Source: Lewinellaceae bacterium (GTDB taxonomy: Bacteria; Bacteroidota; Bacteroidia; Chitinophagales; Saprospiraceae). Taken from it: a DNA stretch of 64,000 nt. A program made the translations under genes and the position numbers. This document shows positions 19,372-30,034 of this stretch, in pieces. Where the stretch lies: positions 231,280 through 295,279 of the forward strand of contig JADJFA010000006.1 in NCBI GenBank assembly GCA_016708875.1. The letters are read 5' to 3'. How positions within the stretch are numbered: position 1 is the first letter of the stretch; each line of letters begins with the position of its first letter. The notes beneath the pieces are model-generated. The model made no database searches, was not told the origin of the DNA, and saw only the letters and a list, made by a program, of their open reading frames with translations.

Positions 19372-21608
19372 CTAGGCTGCGTTCCGCTCGTCAAGCTCTG
19401 TGAGCACTGCTCCAGCGAATTTACCATCGAGCGAACGCAGAAATTCAAGGGAAGTTTGATCGGCATTTTTCAGCACCGAATTAGCATTGAAAACGGCCAG
19501 TACTTTGTCGGCAAAGGGGACGAGTTCCTGGGCGTCGGAATACTGGTTGAGTGCAGCAGCTTCCATCAGCACAAAGTCGTAGTGCTGGTGCATTTCTGCG
19601 AGAAAAGCACGGAACTGCTCTGGTTCGAGCAACTCGGCGGGCGATTTTGGGAGGCCCGTATTGCCAAGAATATCAACGCGTTGAGTTTCGCTTTTTTCTG
19701 CCGTTTGGGTTTTTAGTTGGAACACTTCGGCCAGTCCGTGGTCCTGAAGGGCTTTGTTCAGGATGGTCTTGTTTGCGCTGGGTTGGTCAGTGAATGTTTC
19801 CGGCAGCGGGGCTTTGAAATTGGTGTCGAGCATAAGTACCCGCTTGTTGTTGAATGCCAGCGAGTGCGCCAACGAAAGCATCGCGAATGTTTTTCCTTCC
19901 TTGGCTTTTGGGCTGACAATCAGAATGTTGCCGCTGCCAAGCGCGATTATTTGCCCCCGGATTTTGCGCAGGCTTTCCCGGAATGGGCCATACACACCCT
20001 CCTGGTTTTTGGCTGAAAAAATACGCTCCAGATCAAAACCTTTGACCGGCACAGCAGGGATGGCGCCGATTAAAGGAAGCCCATTGGTGTATTTTTGAAC
20101 GTTTCTGGCGATTGAATGGTTTCGTCCATATACGCCAATCCAAAAAGCGCGATGGCCGTCAGCGTGCCCACCACAATGGCCGCAAAAATGCTTATCAAGG
20201 TCCGCCGATCTGGCTCTGGCCATTCAGGCAACTGCCCGTTCTGGACGATGGAGAGCGGGTTTTCTGCGTTTTCAAGGGTGAGTCTGGCTTTGATGAACTC
20301 ATCATAGATTTTATCAAACTCAAGTTGGGCATTGTCTTGCTTGGACTGGAGGTTGGAGAAGACCTCGTCGCTGACCACCATGCTGCTGAGTTTGTTTCTG
20401 AGGGAGTAGATTTCACTGCTCGTGCGTTTGTAACTTTCCTCTGCCTCGATGCGGTCGAGGTCATAGTCCACGCGGTCTTTGTACAGGTCTTCCTTGGTTT
20501 TTTTGCCTTCTTCGTTGCGCGGACGGCCTTGCGAGCGGGCAGAGGAGCGCATAACCTCCTCCAACTCGGATTTGGCAGCGGTGAGTTCTTCGGCCAGTTC
20601 GGCGTCTTTGCCGCCAGCCTCCGCATTGCGGCGGGTGAGTTCACGCACACGCTCCATCTGTTCGGCAGTATTGTTCTTTTCCAAAAGCCGACTCTGTGTC
20701 TCCCGTGCATCACGCGATTCGCGGTCGCCCTCGTATTTTTTTATACGACCCACGGATTCGGCGGCAGACATTTTTTTTGCGGCGGCGCGTTGACGCTCAA
20801 ATTCCAATTTTGCAATTTGCCCTACCAGTTCCTCGCTTTGTTTGCCCAACACAGGAAGGCCTTTTTGTTTCAAATATTCAAACTTCAAATCGCTGATCGA
20901 ATCCACCACGGCCTTCTTTTCATTGGCGAGCTTGGTATAAGATTCCACGTTTTGTCGCTTGTCACGAACGAGCAAATTGAAGTAGTAGGTCAAAAAACGG
21001 GTGGCGTAGGAATTGGCCAAATGTTGGGAAAGCGCCGGAATTTCGGTGGTAACTGAAATGTCAAGATAGTCCGTCTGGGCCTTTCTTTTTACCGAAAGGC
21101 TGCGCAAAATCGCGTCGTTGTCGTAGCCGTAAGCGCGGGCAACTTTATCCAGCAAAAAATCGAACTGTGGGCTGAAGGAGGGGTCTTCAAGGCTGTCGAG
21201 CTGAATTTTTTGAAGTTCGGCAAACAATGTTTTTTTCTCTTCTTCCGAAATATTGGACAAGCCAAGATTGGCCTGTCGAAACGGTTTCTCCTGGCCATTG
21301 CCAGCCTCTGCCGCCAAATCGTGCTGGAGCATTTCAATGGTAACCAACTTAATGGCGGTGCGTGATTGGGCAAATTCCAAAAGGTTGGAAAACGCATTGT
21401 CCACCTGATATTGCTGAACAAAAGCATCTGAATTGTCGGACTTAATGCCCTTATAATTGACAATGCCCGTCGCCAACACCACATTCGATTTAAATTGCGC
21501 AGGTTTTTGCCCAATAAAGATAAATGTGCTGATAGCTGCTGCGGCCATGACACCCAGAATGAGCCATTTGCGGCGCAAGAGTATGTTGAGGAGGTAAGTG
21601 AAATCCAT
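19372..21608 (-). CDS. Wzz/Wzc-like polysaccharide copolymerase fused to a degenerate BY-kinase-like ATPase, one frameshift
   Basis: About 745 residues. The first part starts MDFTYLLNILLRRKWLILGV, with an N-terminal membrane helix, a long coiled coil (about residues 200-440, very Lys/Glu/Arg-rich) and a second helix (ISIFAAIVVGTLTAIALFGLA): the Wzz layout that controls exopolysaccharide chain length. The frame breaks at A5 near 20093; adding one A joins IQSPETFK to YTNGLPLIGAIPAV. The cytoplasmic part has Walker A SPKAKEGKT and A' VLMLDTNFKAP, but the Walker B position reads LMEAAAL (Glu for Asp), and no Tyr cluster ends the protein. It probably acts in capsule or EPS export with the GT2 enzyme at 23751. 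Confidence 0.83.
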
Positions 21609-21674
21609 AATTGGGAAAGTGGTCAATTAGATTAAAGTATGATACCCGCCTTCGGTAGGGTTTGAGCGGGAAAT

Positions 21675-23591
21675 GTGTTTGGTCTAAAAAATCTGCAATG
21701 TCGGGCTATGGTAAACGCGATGGAAGGCTTCTTAGCTTTCCAAAAGGTGTCGCCCTCTCCCTCGGGGGCGCGGTGTGCATTGGGTTGGTGGGGTCTTTGG
21801 GTTAGAAGCGTGTTTAAAAGCGGGTGGGATTGGAGGATTGCTGGAACAGAAACTACTTTTGAACAGCGCAACCAAAACCAAACCTTAATTACAGGCGATA
21901 TTGGAATACCCTTAGATAATACTGACAATTCCTATCATTTGTTCACGGCCATAGATTGTGACAGCACTACCGTACTGGATGGCTTTATTATCGCATCTGG
22001 AAATGCCAATGGTTCAGCATCAAACCAAAATAAAGGAGGGGGCTTATTATTAGTGTGTAATGATCAAAATATTTTGTTTGGGCCGATGATAAGCAATTGC
22101 ATCTTCTCACATTGTCAGCAACTTTTGGCGGGGGTATAGGAATTGCTTCTATAACGGGTTTTGTTCCAGCGTTCAATTACGGCGCCCCTTGGGGTGGTGG
22201 GTATATTCGGAAGGGGGGTTACGCAAGGGGCAACCGCAACATTAAAGACTGCAATTTTACAGCAACCGCGCAAAATTTGGGTTGGGAGGAGCAGTTAATT
22301 TTGAAAACACTTTGAAAGTTCTTAAAGGTGTCGATTCTTCGGACCTAAGGCGGGTTGGGGAGGAGGAGTGGATAAGCCAGTTCAATTCGGATATCTCCCT
22401 CATTGCTTGCACATTTGAAGAATGTTTTGCGGCTGTAGGAGCAGGTCTTTATATCAGAGACAATGATGTTGCTTCAAAAACAATATCTTCCAAAACACAC
22501 ATTCCGCAAGAATTCAGCAACCAATGAAGGTGGGGCGCGGCTGTATTCGGAGGGCCTAATTCCATTATAAACATCCTACTGGATAGTATGAATTTTGAGG
22601 ACAACCTTGTCAATGCCGAAGGCGCAGGCATTAACATTGGAAATTCCGGCAAATGCGTATTAAACCTTGAGATAAAAAATTCTCGCTTTACAAATAACAA
22701 TGGTGGAGCTCTTGGTGCAGGTGCTATCCGAATATTTCACTACACAGGAGTCAATACAAAAAACAATGTACTAATTCATAATTGTGTCTTTAATAACAAT
22801 ACAGGAGCATATTCAATAATAGTACCCCCACCTCCATACAACGCTTCCTGCTATACACATATCCTTAACTCCACCTTCGTAAACAACAGCCGCTATGTAT
22901 TCAACAAAAATTGGAGTCCGGATTTCGATTATGTGAATTCTTACAACTTTATGGACATCTATAACTGCGTCATTATTGACACCACTGCGCTAAAGAGGAT
23001 GTTTTATAACAACTCATTTAACCCTTTCACCATGCACGATTACCGGGTGAACCACTGTCTGATCAGCAAACCCGATTGCATTTTTGATGGGCAAAGCATT
23101 TGTGGCGACCAGATGCTCTACAACGTGGACCCTGAATTTGAAGACAACTCCTTTATACCAAAAGAATGCTCGCCCCTGGTAAATGCCGGAAATAATTTTG
23201 GCCGGATACTTTTAATATCACCAGCGATTTACTGGGGTTGAACCGTATATTTTTCGATACTGTTGACATTGGAGCTTACGAGGTCACGCAGCCTTGTATT
23301 TCAAATGCGTCTTTCCAACCATCAGAGGAGAGGCTTCCTCTTTTTAGGTTGTTGAAAAACCCGATTACCGGGCACGAACACTTGACATTCCTAGCAGACC
23401 AAGTGGTAGATAATGATGTTACATTACAAATTTTCGACCTGACCGGAGTACTGTTGACAAACAAATTTTACCCAAAAGGGAATAACCAAGTGCTCAGTTT
23501 ATCTCCCAATTTACGAGCTGGTGTATATGTGGCAGCTATTGCTTCCGGAGCGAAAAAACAAGTGCTGCGATTTGTGGTGGCTGGTCGGTAA
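21675..23591 (+). pseudogene. T9SS right-handed beta-helix protein, 5' end missing and several frame breaks
   Basis: Homologous sequence begins at about 21840 with IAGTETTFEQRNQNQTLITG, the segment that follows KVYGGF in such proteins. The signal peptide and first ~60 residues are absent. The frame then changes near 22125, 22270, 22525 and 23205. Recognisable parts are the beta-helix rungs (GGGLLLVCNDQN; NIKDCNFTA; LIACTFEECFAAVGAGLYIR; VLIHNCVFNNNTGAYSII; HILNSTFVNNS) with Asn/Cys ladders, and a type A sorting domain (LFRLLKNPITGHEHLTFLAD... GVYVAAIASG). The region 21640-21840 has no convincing coding continuation. So it is either a truncated relic or a poor assembly of an intact gene like 53137-55647. 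Confidence 0.7.
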
Positions 23592-23750
23592 CTGTGGACT
23601 TTACCAGGCTGGATATCACACCAGAAGCCGCAGAACAGTGTCGTAAAATAATTTGATCCGATACCCGCGGCTGTAATCTCAAAAAAGTATCAATTTCGCA
23701 ATTTCACTGCTTAAATTCGGAATTTATGCTCATACACCAAACGAGTGACA

Positions 23751-24920
23751 ATGCTGATTGCCATCACCTATGCTGCCTTACTCTTTACCTATCGTTGGGG
23801 CTGGTCCGCTAGGCCAGTATCCAAACTTCCAGAGGGTTTTGAATCTAAAAGCATTATCAGCGTCCTCATCCCCGCCCGCAATGAAGCCGAAAACATTGAA
23901 CCTTGCCTGAGGTCTATTTTGGCAGGGAATTATCCCCACAATCTTTTGGAAATCATTGTGCTGGATGATTTTTCAGAAGATCGAACGGCAGAGATCGTGA
24001 ACCAACTTTCCGAAAGTTTAATCCCGAAGGAATCGGGATCCGAAAGTTCCATCTCCTGCATCCACATGGCCGACAACCTCCCGCCCGAATCCCGATTCAC
24101 GCCCAACAAAAAAAAAGCCATCGAAATCGGTGTATCAAAGGCCAAAGGCGAAATCATTGTAACCACCGATGCAGATTGCCTGGTGCAGAAAGATTGGATA
24201 TTGCTAATCGCTGCTGCTTTTGAAAACCCTCAGACCCAAATGGTAACTGGGCCAGTCGCTTTTCATCAGGAAAAAAGTCTTCTGCAACGCTTTCAGTCGC
24301 TCGACTTTTTAGGAATGATGGGCATCACTGGTGCGGGTACCCAACTGGGTTGGCACTACATGGCCAATGGCGCAAATCTCGCCTTCCGAAAGCAGGCTTT
24401 TGAAGCGGTGAACGGCTTTGCAGGCAATGCACATCTGTCTTCGGGCGAAGATATGTTCCTGGTGCAAAAAGTTGCAAAGCGATGGCCCGGAAGCGTGTCA
24501 TTTCTCAAAAACTGCAATGCGACGGTACTTACCAAAGCCTCGCCTGATTTGCAGGCATTTTGGCATCAAAGGTTGCGTTGGGGTACCAAAAATGCAGCAA
24601 TTCCAAGCTGGCCAATGCGACTTTCTTTGCTGACGGTTTTCCTTTTTTGCTGGAGTATTTGGGTAAATCTTGCATTGGCCATTGCTTATGCGGGTATGGA
24701 TATTGCCGCCAATTTCTACTGGATTTTCTTATTTCAAATCATCGTCAAGGCCGTTTTTGACTATTATTTCCTCTCAGAAATGTGCCGGTTTTTCAATCGG
24801 AAGGATTTGTTGCGTTGGTTTTGGCCTTCGTTTTTTATGCACACGGCTTACATCGCGCTCATTGGAACAATGAGCATTTTCTACAAAAAATACGAATGGA
24901 AAGGGAGACGCGCTACCTAA
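23751..24920 (+). CDS. Family 2 glycosyltransferase, membrane-anchored
   Basis: 389 residues. The GT-A core shows ISVLIPARNEAENIEPCLRS, IIVLDDFSEDRTAEI (first Asp pair), IVTTDADCLVQKDW (DxD), SSGEDMFLVQKV (ED, catalytic-base region) and QRLRWGTK (QxxRW), the full pattern of a processive GT2 enzyme. Four hydrophobic segments follow (TVFLFCWSIWVNLALAIA, YWIFLFQIIVKAVFDYYF and later). Expected role: transfer of a sugar to a growing surface glycan at the cytoplasmic membrane. The GTG-ACA-ATG start region allows two starts; I prefer the ATG. A short local inverted repeat (ATCCCGAAGGAATCGGGAT, near 24022) sits in a variable loop around residue 93. Confidence 0.9.
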   Translation: MLIAITYAALLFTYRWGWSARPVSKLPEGFESKSIISVLIPARNEAENIEPCLRSILAGNYPHNLLEIIVLDDFSEDRTAEIVNQLSESLIPKESGSESSISCIHMADNLPPESRFTPNKKKAIEIGVSKAKGEIIVTTDADCLVQKDWILLIAAAFENPQTQMVTGPVAFHQEKSLLQRFQSLDFLGMMGITGAGTQLGWHYMANGANLAFRKQAFEAVNGFAGNAHLSSGEDMFLVQKVAKRWPGSVSFLKNCNATVLTKASPDLQAFWHQRLRWGTKNAAIPSWPMRLSLLTVFLFCWSIWVNLALAIAYAGMDIAANFYWIFLFQIIVKAVFDYYFLSEMCRFFNRKDLLRWFWPSFFMHTAYIALIGTMSIFYKKYEWKGRRAT

Positions 24921-25007
24921 TGTTGGAATTGGCGACCTTGTCCTCTGAACAAAAGATACCCAAACCCGTTTTTCGCTCACCCCTCTCACTCTCTCACATT
25001 CTCACAC

Positions 25008-25463
25008 ATGTCCCACTTAAAAGAAGGCGACCTCGCCCCTGTATTTTCAGCCCTGAACGAAAAATCCGAAACCGTGAGCCTCGCCGATTACAAAGGCAAA
25101 AAATTAGTGCTCTATTTTTACCCGAAAGACGACACACCTGGCTGCACGGCTGAGTCCTGTAGTTTGCGCGATGGTTATCCGCGTTTTCAGGCAAAAGGCT
25201 ATGAAATTCTGGGAGTTAGCCCCGATTCCGTGAAAAAACACGTAAAATTTCAGGATAAATACAATCTGCCTTTCCATTTGCTGGCCGACGAAGACCACGC
25301 TGTAGCCGAGGCATACGGCGTATGGGGCGAAAAGAAATTTATGGGCAGGGCCTACATGGGCATTTTGCGGACCACCTTTATTATTGATGAGACGGGCAAA
25401 ATCGAGCGCGTTATTTCGAAGGTTAACACAGACAATCACACCGAGCAAGTATTGGAGGATTAA
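25008..25463 (+). CDS. bcp: Thioredoxin-dependent peroxiredoxin, BCP/PrxQ type
   Basis: 151 residues. It reduces peroxides using thioredoxin. The peroxidatic Cys is in FYPKDDTPGCTAESC and the second Cys five residues later acts as resolving Cys, the PrxQ alpha-type arrangement. The rest (VLGVSPDSVKKHVKFQDKY-like GVSPDSVKKHVKFQDKYNLP; RTTFIIDETGKIERV) is standard. Single-gene transcript is likely: the next gene is 250 bp away behind a repeat element. Confidence 0.95.
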   Translation: MSHLKEGDLAPVFSALNEKSETVSLADYKGKKLVLYFYPKDDTPGCTAESCSLRDGYPRFQAKGYEILGVSPDSVKKHVKFQDKYNLPFHLLADEDHAVAEAYGVWGEKKFMGRAYMGILRTTFIIDETGKIERVISKVNTDNHTEQVLED

Positions 25464-25521
25464 TTAGGTGTACCGAATAAATTTCAATTGTTGGTTTTGG
25501 CACTTTGAGTAGTTTTACGGC

Positions 25522-25702
25522 TTGCCCGCCGAAGCCCTTTAGGGCGAAGGAGGGCTTGACCCAATTAAATTCAGGTTATCCTGGGGTTTAATAAAGTAGT
25601 AAACAATCAAGATTTCCCACCATAGCTCTAACCGGCTTCGGTGGGCAAACAATCTAAAACGACCCTCCTTCGTCCCGAGCACTCGGGACTTCGGCGGGTA
25701 AA
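25522..25702. mobile_element. MITE-like element, family CCCGCC (copy 1)
   Basis: 181 bp bounded by TTGCCCGCCGAAG and CTTCGGCGGGTAA, near-perfect terminal inverted repeats, each followed inward by CTCCTTCG-type sequence. No coding content. The same ends bound 52890-53105, and a single compact copy lies at 47825-47881. Confidence 0.6.
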
Positions 25703-25715
25703 TAAAACAGCATCC

Positions 25716-26720
25716 ATGAAAAAAATCGGAATCCTACACGGCAAAGAGACCTCTTTCCCCGAAGCCTTTGTGGCACGGGTCAATTCAAAAAACGTAAAGG
25801 GCGTGGCTGCTGAGCCTACCCATGTGGACGAACTTATGCAGGGCAATCCCACCCCGTATGCAGTGATGATTGACCGCATCAGCCAGGATGTTCCCTTCTA
25901 CCGGGCTTATGTAAAAAATGCTGCGCTCAACGGAACAGCTGTGCTGAACAACCCGTTTTGGTGGAGTGCCGACGAGAAATTTTTCAACAATTGCCTCAGC
26001 ACAAAAATTGGGGTTCCTGTGCCAAAAACCATTCTGCTTCCCTCAAAGGAAATGCCGCCAGACACCTCTGGTCAGAGCTTCCGCAACCTCAAGTATCCGC
26101 TGGAGTGGGACAACATGATCGAGTATCTCGGTGGTTTCCCGCTCTTTATGAAGCCGCACTCGGGCGGCGGCTGGAAAAGCGTGTACAAAGTGGAGAATTT
26201 CGATGAGTTCTTTCGCGACTACAACGAGACCAACACACTTGTGATGATGCTGCAAGAGGCCATCGAGTTTGACGCCTATTTCCGCTGCTATTGCCTGGGC
26301 GGAAAGTATGTGCGCATCATGGACTACGAGCCGCGCAACCCCCACCACCTTCGTTATGTGGCCGACCATAAGGTGAGCAAAGAACTCCGCCAACAAATGC
26401 ACGATCTCGTGCTGCGTATCAACCATTACCTCGGATACGATTTCAATACCGTAGAATTTGCCATCCGCGATGGCATTCCTTACGCCATTGATTTCTGCAA
26501 TCCCGCACCCGATGCTGACATAAATTCGGTGGGCGAAGAAAACTTCGAATGGGTGGTAGAAACGGCTGCTAAAATGACCATCGAAAAAGCGCTGGCGCAT
26601 AAAGCTGGCGGCAACAACCTTACCTGGGGTCAATATGTGCAGGATTCAGTTGCAGGAAGGATGTCGTCTATTCCTACCGAAGCGAAACCTGCAAAAGCAA
26701 GCAGTAAAGCAAAAAAGTAA
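25716..26720 (+). CDS. ATP-grasp carboxylate-amine ligase-like protein
   Basis: 334 residues, starting at MKKIGILHGKETSFPEAF (the ATG at 25716; an upstream in-frame GTG at 25641 would translate the repeat). ATP-grasp features: LGGFPLFMKPHSGGGWKSVYKV (lysine and Gly-rich loop), MMLQEAIEFDAYFRCYCLGG (hinge Glu), FNTVEFAIRDGIPYAIDFCNPAPDAD with the metal-binding acids (Glu of VEFA, Asp and Asn of DFCNP). An Ala/Lys-rich tail (AKPAKASSKAKK) ends the protein. The class joins a carboxylate to an amine using ATP; the substrate cannot be told from sequence. Confidence 0.85.
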   Translation: MKKIGILHGKETSFPEAFVARVNSKNVKGVAAEPTHVDELMQGNPTPYAVMIDRISQDVPFYRAYVKNAALNGTAVLNNPFWWSADEKFFNNCLSTKIGVPVPKTILLPSKEMPPDTSGQSFRNLKYPLEWDNMIEYLGGFPLFMKPHSGGGWKSVYKVENFDEFFRDYNETNTLVMMLQEAIEFDAYFRCYCLGGKYVRIMDYEPRNPHHLRYVADHKVSKELRQQMHDLVLRINHYLGYDFNTVEFAIRDGIPYAIDFCNPAPDADINSVGEENFEWVVETAAKMTIEKALAHKAGGNNLTWGQYVQDSVAGRMSSIPTEAKPAKASSKAKK

Positions 26721-26730
26721 TAAACAGGAG

Positions 26731-26923
26731 TCATCCCCAATTTTGAGGTTTCTTTGATTGATGATTGACGAATACATGATTGTTGAGTTTTGATTTAATG
26801 GACGATGGTATTATTGACGATGGTGGCACATCGGCCATTATCAATCAACCATTAATCAAAACTCAACAATCATGTATTCGTCAATCATCATTCAGACCAA
26901 ATCAGCTCAAAATCTGGGGTGAT
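26731..26923. repeat. Long perfect inverted repeat before lgt
   Basis: Perfect 36-bp arms (26759-26794 and 26855-26890) enclose a 60-base loop that itself can pair in part (GACGATGGTA repeats). An outer, imperfect stem (about 26731-26747 with 26906-26923) adds a second layer. It fills almost the whole gap between the ATP-grasp gene and lgt. Confidence 0.9.
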
Positions 26924-26943
26924 TCATGTTGAAATAACAAAAC

Positions 26944-28112
26944 ATGTACCCAGACCTTTCCTACCTCTTCCACGATCTGATCGGCACTGCGCCCGACAAT
27001 TGGCTTTCTATTTTTAAGACCTTTGGTTTTGTCCTTGCCCTCTCTTTTTTAGTGAGTGCACTGGTATTCAACATCGAACTCCGGCGCAAGGCTCGCGAGG
27101 GTTTTTATGCGCCCGTCTCGGTGTCGTTTACGGAAGGCTTGCCTGCTACCGGAGGAGAAATCTTTGCCAATGCATTGGCGGGGCTTCTCATTGCAGGAAA
27201 GGGGTTTTATGCCTACCAGCATTATGGCGAATTTCGCATTGACCCGGCTTCCGTGATCCTTTCTGGAAAGTTACACTGGATAGCGGGCATTATAGGAGCA
27301 GCCGTGCTGGCGGGAATTACCTGGTGGGATGGGAAACGCCGCAGTAAAAACCCGCCCGTAACCGTCGAGCGGCAACTCTATCCACACGACCGTCTGAGCG
27401 AAATGACCGTGATGGCAGCCATTGGCGGCATTCTGGGTGCAAAAATTTTCGACCTTTTCGACAACTGGGAATCGTTTTTGGAAGACCCCGTTGGCGCCCT
27501 GACTTCAGGCGGTGGACTGGCCTTTTTGGCGGGCTGGTAATGGGATTTGCGGCAGTGGTTTGGTTTATGTGGCGGCACAAAATCCCGTTCTGGCCAACCG
27601 CAGATGCTGTGGCTCCGGCGCTTACCGCGGGTTATGGCTTTGGGCGTATTGGTTGTCAGTTATCTGGCGACGGGGATTGGGGCATTGTCAACAACGCGCC
27701 GAAACCCGGTTGGATGTCGGCGTTGCCCGACTGGATGTGGGCTTACCGGTACCCGCACAATGTGCTCAAAGAATCGGTTCCAATAGAAGGTTGCTCCTTT
27801 GATTATTGCAAAGAATTGGCCGAGCCTGTGTACCCCACGCCCTTCTACGAAGTGATTATGATGTGCATCGTTTTTGGCATTTTGTGGTCTTTGCGCAAGC
27901 GATTTAAAGTCGAAGGCATGATCTTTTTCATTTATCTTGGACTAATTGCCATTGAGCGGTTTATCATCGAAAAAATCCGGGTAAACGTGGTACACGATGT
28001 GATGGGTTTTCAACTCACCCAAGCAGAAATCATTTCCATTATCTTGTTTTGTGTGAGTATCGGAGGTATGGTTTATGTGTCGAAAATCAGGAAAGAGCCT
28101 GCCTCATCATAG
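26944..28112 (+). CDS. lgt: Prolipoprotein diacylglyceryl transferase, one frameshift
   Basis: About 390 residues when joined. Lgt moves diacylglycerol from phosphatidylglycerol to the lipobox Cys, the first step of lipoprotein maturation. The first frame ends LTSGGGLAFLAGW at 27540; adding one T to the T5 run near 27525 gives GGGLAFFGGLVMGF, the family signature. The second part has GYGFGRIGCQLSGDGDWG (Arg essential in studied Lgt) and PVYPTPFYE, then three more membrane helices. Since Lgt is needed for lipoproteins such as LptC and GldB in this window, the break is probably a sequence error. Only 8 bp separate it from the histidine kinase gene. Confidence 0.92.
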
Positions 28113-28120
28113 CCGTACAC

Positions 28121-29911
28121 ATGAAATATCCGTTGCGCAATCTCTTCCTATATCTACTTCTGGCGTGCTCCATACCAGTTTTCGCACAGCCCGAATTTGA
28201 TAAACGCCTGAGTTTTGAGGAAATTCAAGATTTGCTCAGAGAAGGCATCACTCCCTGGGATTTGCGCAAACAAGCCCTCGCATGGTATCAATGGTCTTAT
28301 TACGACGAAGAGAAGACAGGAATTACCGATTCTGCATTTCAATACCTCGCCCGAAGTGCCAATCTGTTTTTGAAAGCCAACGACACCCTTGCCTATTACA
28401 GGGTCCGTTCTGATTTGGCCGACCACCTTTCGGCCCGGCAACTTTGGGACGAGGCGATCAGTATTCAGCAGGAAGCTCTCGATTATTATCAAAAAACGGG
28501 CAATCTACATTACGAGACACACCTGCTCGCCAAATTGAGCAGGGTGTATGCCAACAAAGGCGATGCTAATCAGGCCGCAACCTTAAAAAGGGCATTTTCA
28601 GCCAAAAATCGCATACTGAAAGATACCATTCTGGACATTACCATGGCGATGGATGAGGTGCAGCGTAATGGACAAATTGGTCGCTATTCCATCGCCCGGT
28701 ATGAAGCTTCTAACGCACTCCGATTGGCGGAACAAACAACGCGAACAGATCTGATTGCTTGGGGACAGTATTCGGTGGGGCATTTCAGTTATTTGGACCG
28801 CGATTACAAAATGGCCCTGTTTTTTCTTAAAAAAGCGGAAAAAACAACCCCGCGGGTCAACTTGGCTTTACGCCACAATATTTGCCGCCAACTTTGGAAT
28901 ACCTACCAAGCACTCGATAGCCTTGAATTGGCGCTCGAATACGCCAATCGCTCTGCGGCCACTGGCGATTCCCTGCTCGCGCAGGAGCGGGAGGCTTCAC
29001 TTCATCGGCTAGCAATTCAATACGATACCCGCGAAAAACGAAAGGAGATAGAGCAGCTTGTCATACAAAAAGGCGAGGCCGAGGCGCAATCCTTACAACA
29101 GAAAATAGGCCTTGCCACCCTTGGCGTGGCTTTGGCGGCAGTATTATTGGCCTTGTTTTTTATCGTACGCGACTACAGCCACAGGATGCGGGTGAACAAG
29201 GTGATCGCAGCACAAACTGAAGAGATCAACCACCAGAAAATCAGGGATTTAGAAAATACCCTCAAAATCGAAACCATGCAGAGTATGCTCGCCGGACAAG
29301 AAAGCGAGCGACAACGTGTAGCGCAGGATTTGCACGACAGCGTAGGCGGATTGTTGGCGGCAGTCAAAATTCAACTCGAAACCATGACTGCCAAGAAACC
29401 AGAACGCGCTCAGGATGAAGACTGGAAAAAAGTACGGGGCCTGTTGGATGAAACCGTATCCGAAACCCGTCACATTGCCCGAAACATGCAGCCCAGCGCC
29501 TTGATGGAGTTTGGTTTGGTCACCGCACTGCGCGACCTCTGTAATCGGGTGCATGGCGAAGGTGTACCACACATTACCTTTCAGCATTTTGGAGAATTTG
29601 CCAACATTGATCGGGAAATTGCCCTCAATTGTTATCGTATCATTCAGGAATTGTTGCAAAATACCCTCAAACACGCCCAGGCAAAAGAAATATTGGTGCA
29701 GATAACCCGTACCGACAACCAACTTGCCCTCCTCGTGGAGGACGATGGGACTGGTTTTGATGCAAAAAGTACCAAAAAAGGTATGGGCACCGACAATGTG
29801 GCCCGCCGTGCTCAATTCCTCAAAGGTGAATTAAGTGTACAATCGGCCAAAGGCCAGGGCACGAGTACTTTAGTTACCCTCCCATTTTCAGAAACTCAGG
29901 GTAAACCCTGA
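28121..29911 (+). CDS. NarL-type sensor histidine kinase with periplasmic TPR-like sensor
   Basis: 596 residues from MKYPLRNLFLYLLLACS (ATG at 28121, with a signal peptide). A helical TPR-like region (about residues 60-310) would be periplasmic, followed by a coiled coil, a membrane helix (IGLATLGVALAAVLLALFFIV), and a HisKA_3 domain with ERQRVAQDLHDSVGGLL (phospho-His at about 404). The HATPase part has CYRIIQELLQNTLKHAQA (N box), VEDDGTGFDAKS (G1) and KGMGTDNVARRA (G2). No response regulator lies next to it, so its partner is elsewhere. It follows lgt closely and is probably co-transcribed with it. Confidence 0.9.
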   Translation: MKYPLRNLFLYLLLACSIPVFAQPEFDKRLSFEEIQDLLREGITPWDLRKQALAWYQWSYYDEEKTGITDSAFQYLARSANLFLKANDTLAYYRVRSDLADHLSARQLWDEAISIQQEALDYYQKTGNLHYETHLLAKLSRVYANKGDANQAATLKRAFSAKNRILKDTILDITMAMDEVQRNGQIGRYSIARYEASNALRLAEQTTRTDLIAWGQYSVGHFSYLDRDYKMALFFLKKAEKTTPRVNLALRHNICRQLWNTYQALDSLELALEYANRSAATGDSLLAQEREASLHRLAIQYDTREKRKEIEQLVIQKGEAEAQSLQQKIGLATLGVALAAVLLALFFIVRDYSHRMRVNKVIAAQTEEINHQKIRDLENTLKIETMQSMLAGQESERQRVAQDLHDSVGGLLAAVKIQLETMTAKKPERAQDEDWKKVRGLLDETVSETRHIARNMQPSALMEFGLVTALRDLCNRVHGEGVPHITFQHFGEFANIDREIALNCYRIIQELLQNTLKHAQAKEILVQITRTDNQLALLVEDDGTGFDAKSTKKGMGTDNVARRAQFLKGELSVQSAKGQGTSTLVTLPFSETQGKP

Positions 29912-30034
29912 ATTCAAAACCCGGCTTTGCCCTGATAAAATCGGAGGGAGGTATAATGACTTTTGTGTCGGGCATTTCATGAACCGATTACAATGTGCCT
30001 TACCCCCCATTTTTTTTGAAAGATTGTTTTCTTT

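Noticed and set aside
20112..21056. Plus-strand 314-codon frame opposite the Wzc-like gene
   Set aside because: It is the antisense of a coiled-coil region; no family features.
21640..21840. Short frame MSGYGKRDGRLLSF before the broken beta-helix gene
   Set aside because: 36 codons, no signal peptide, not continuous with the beta-helix frame; left as unexplained sequence.
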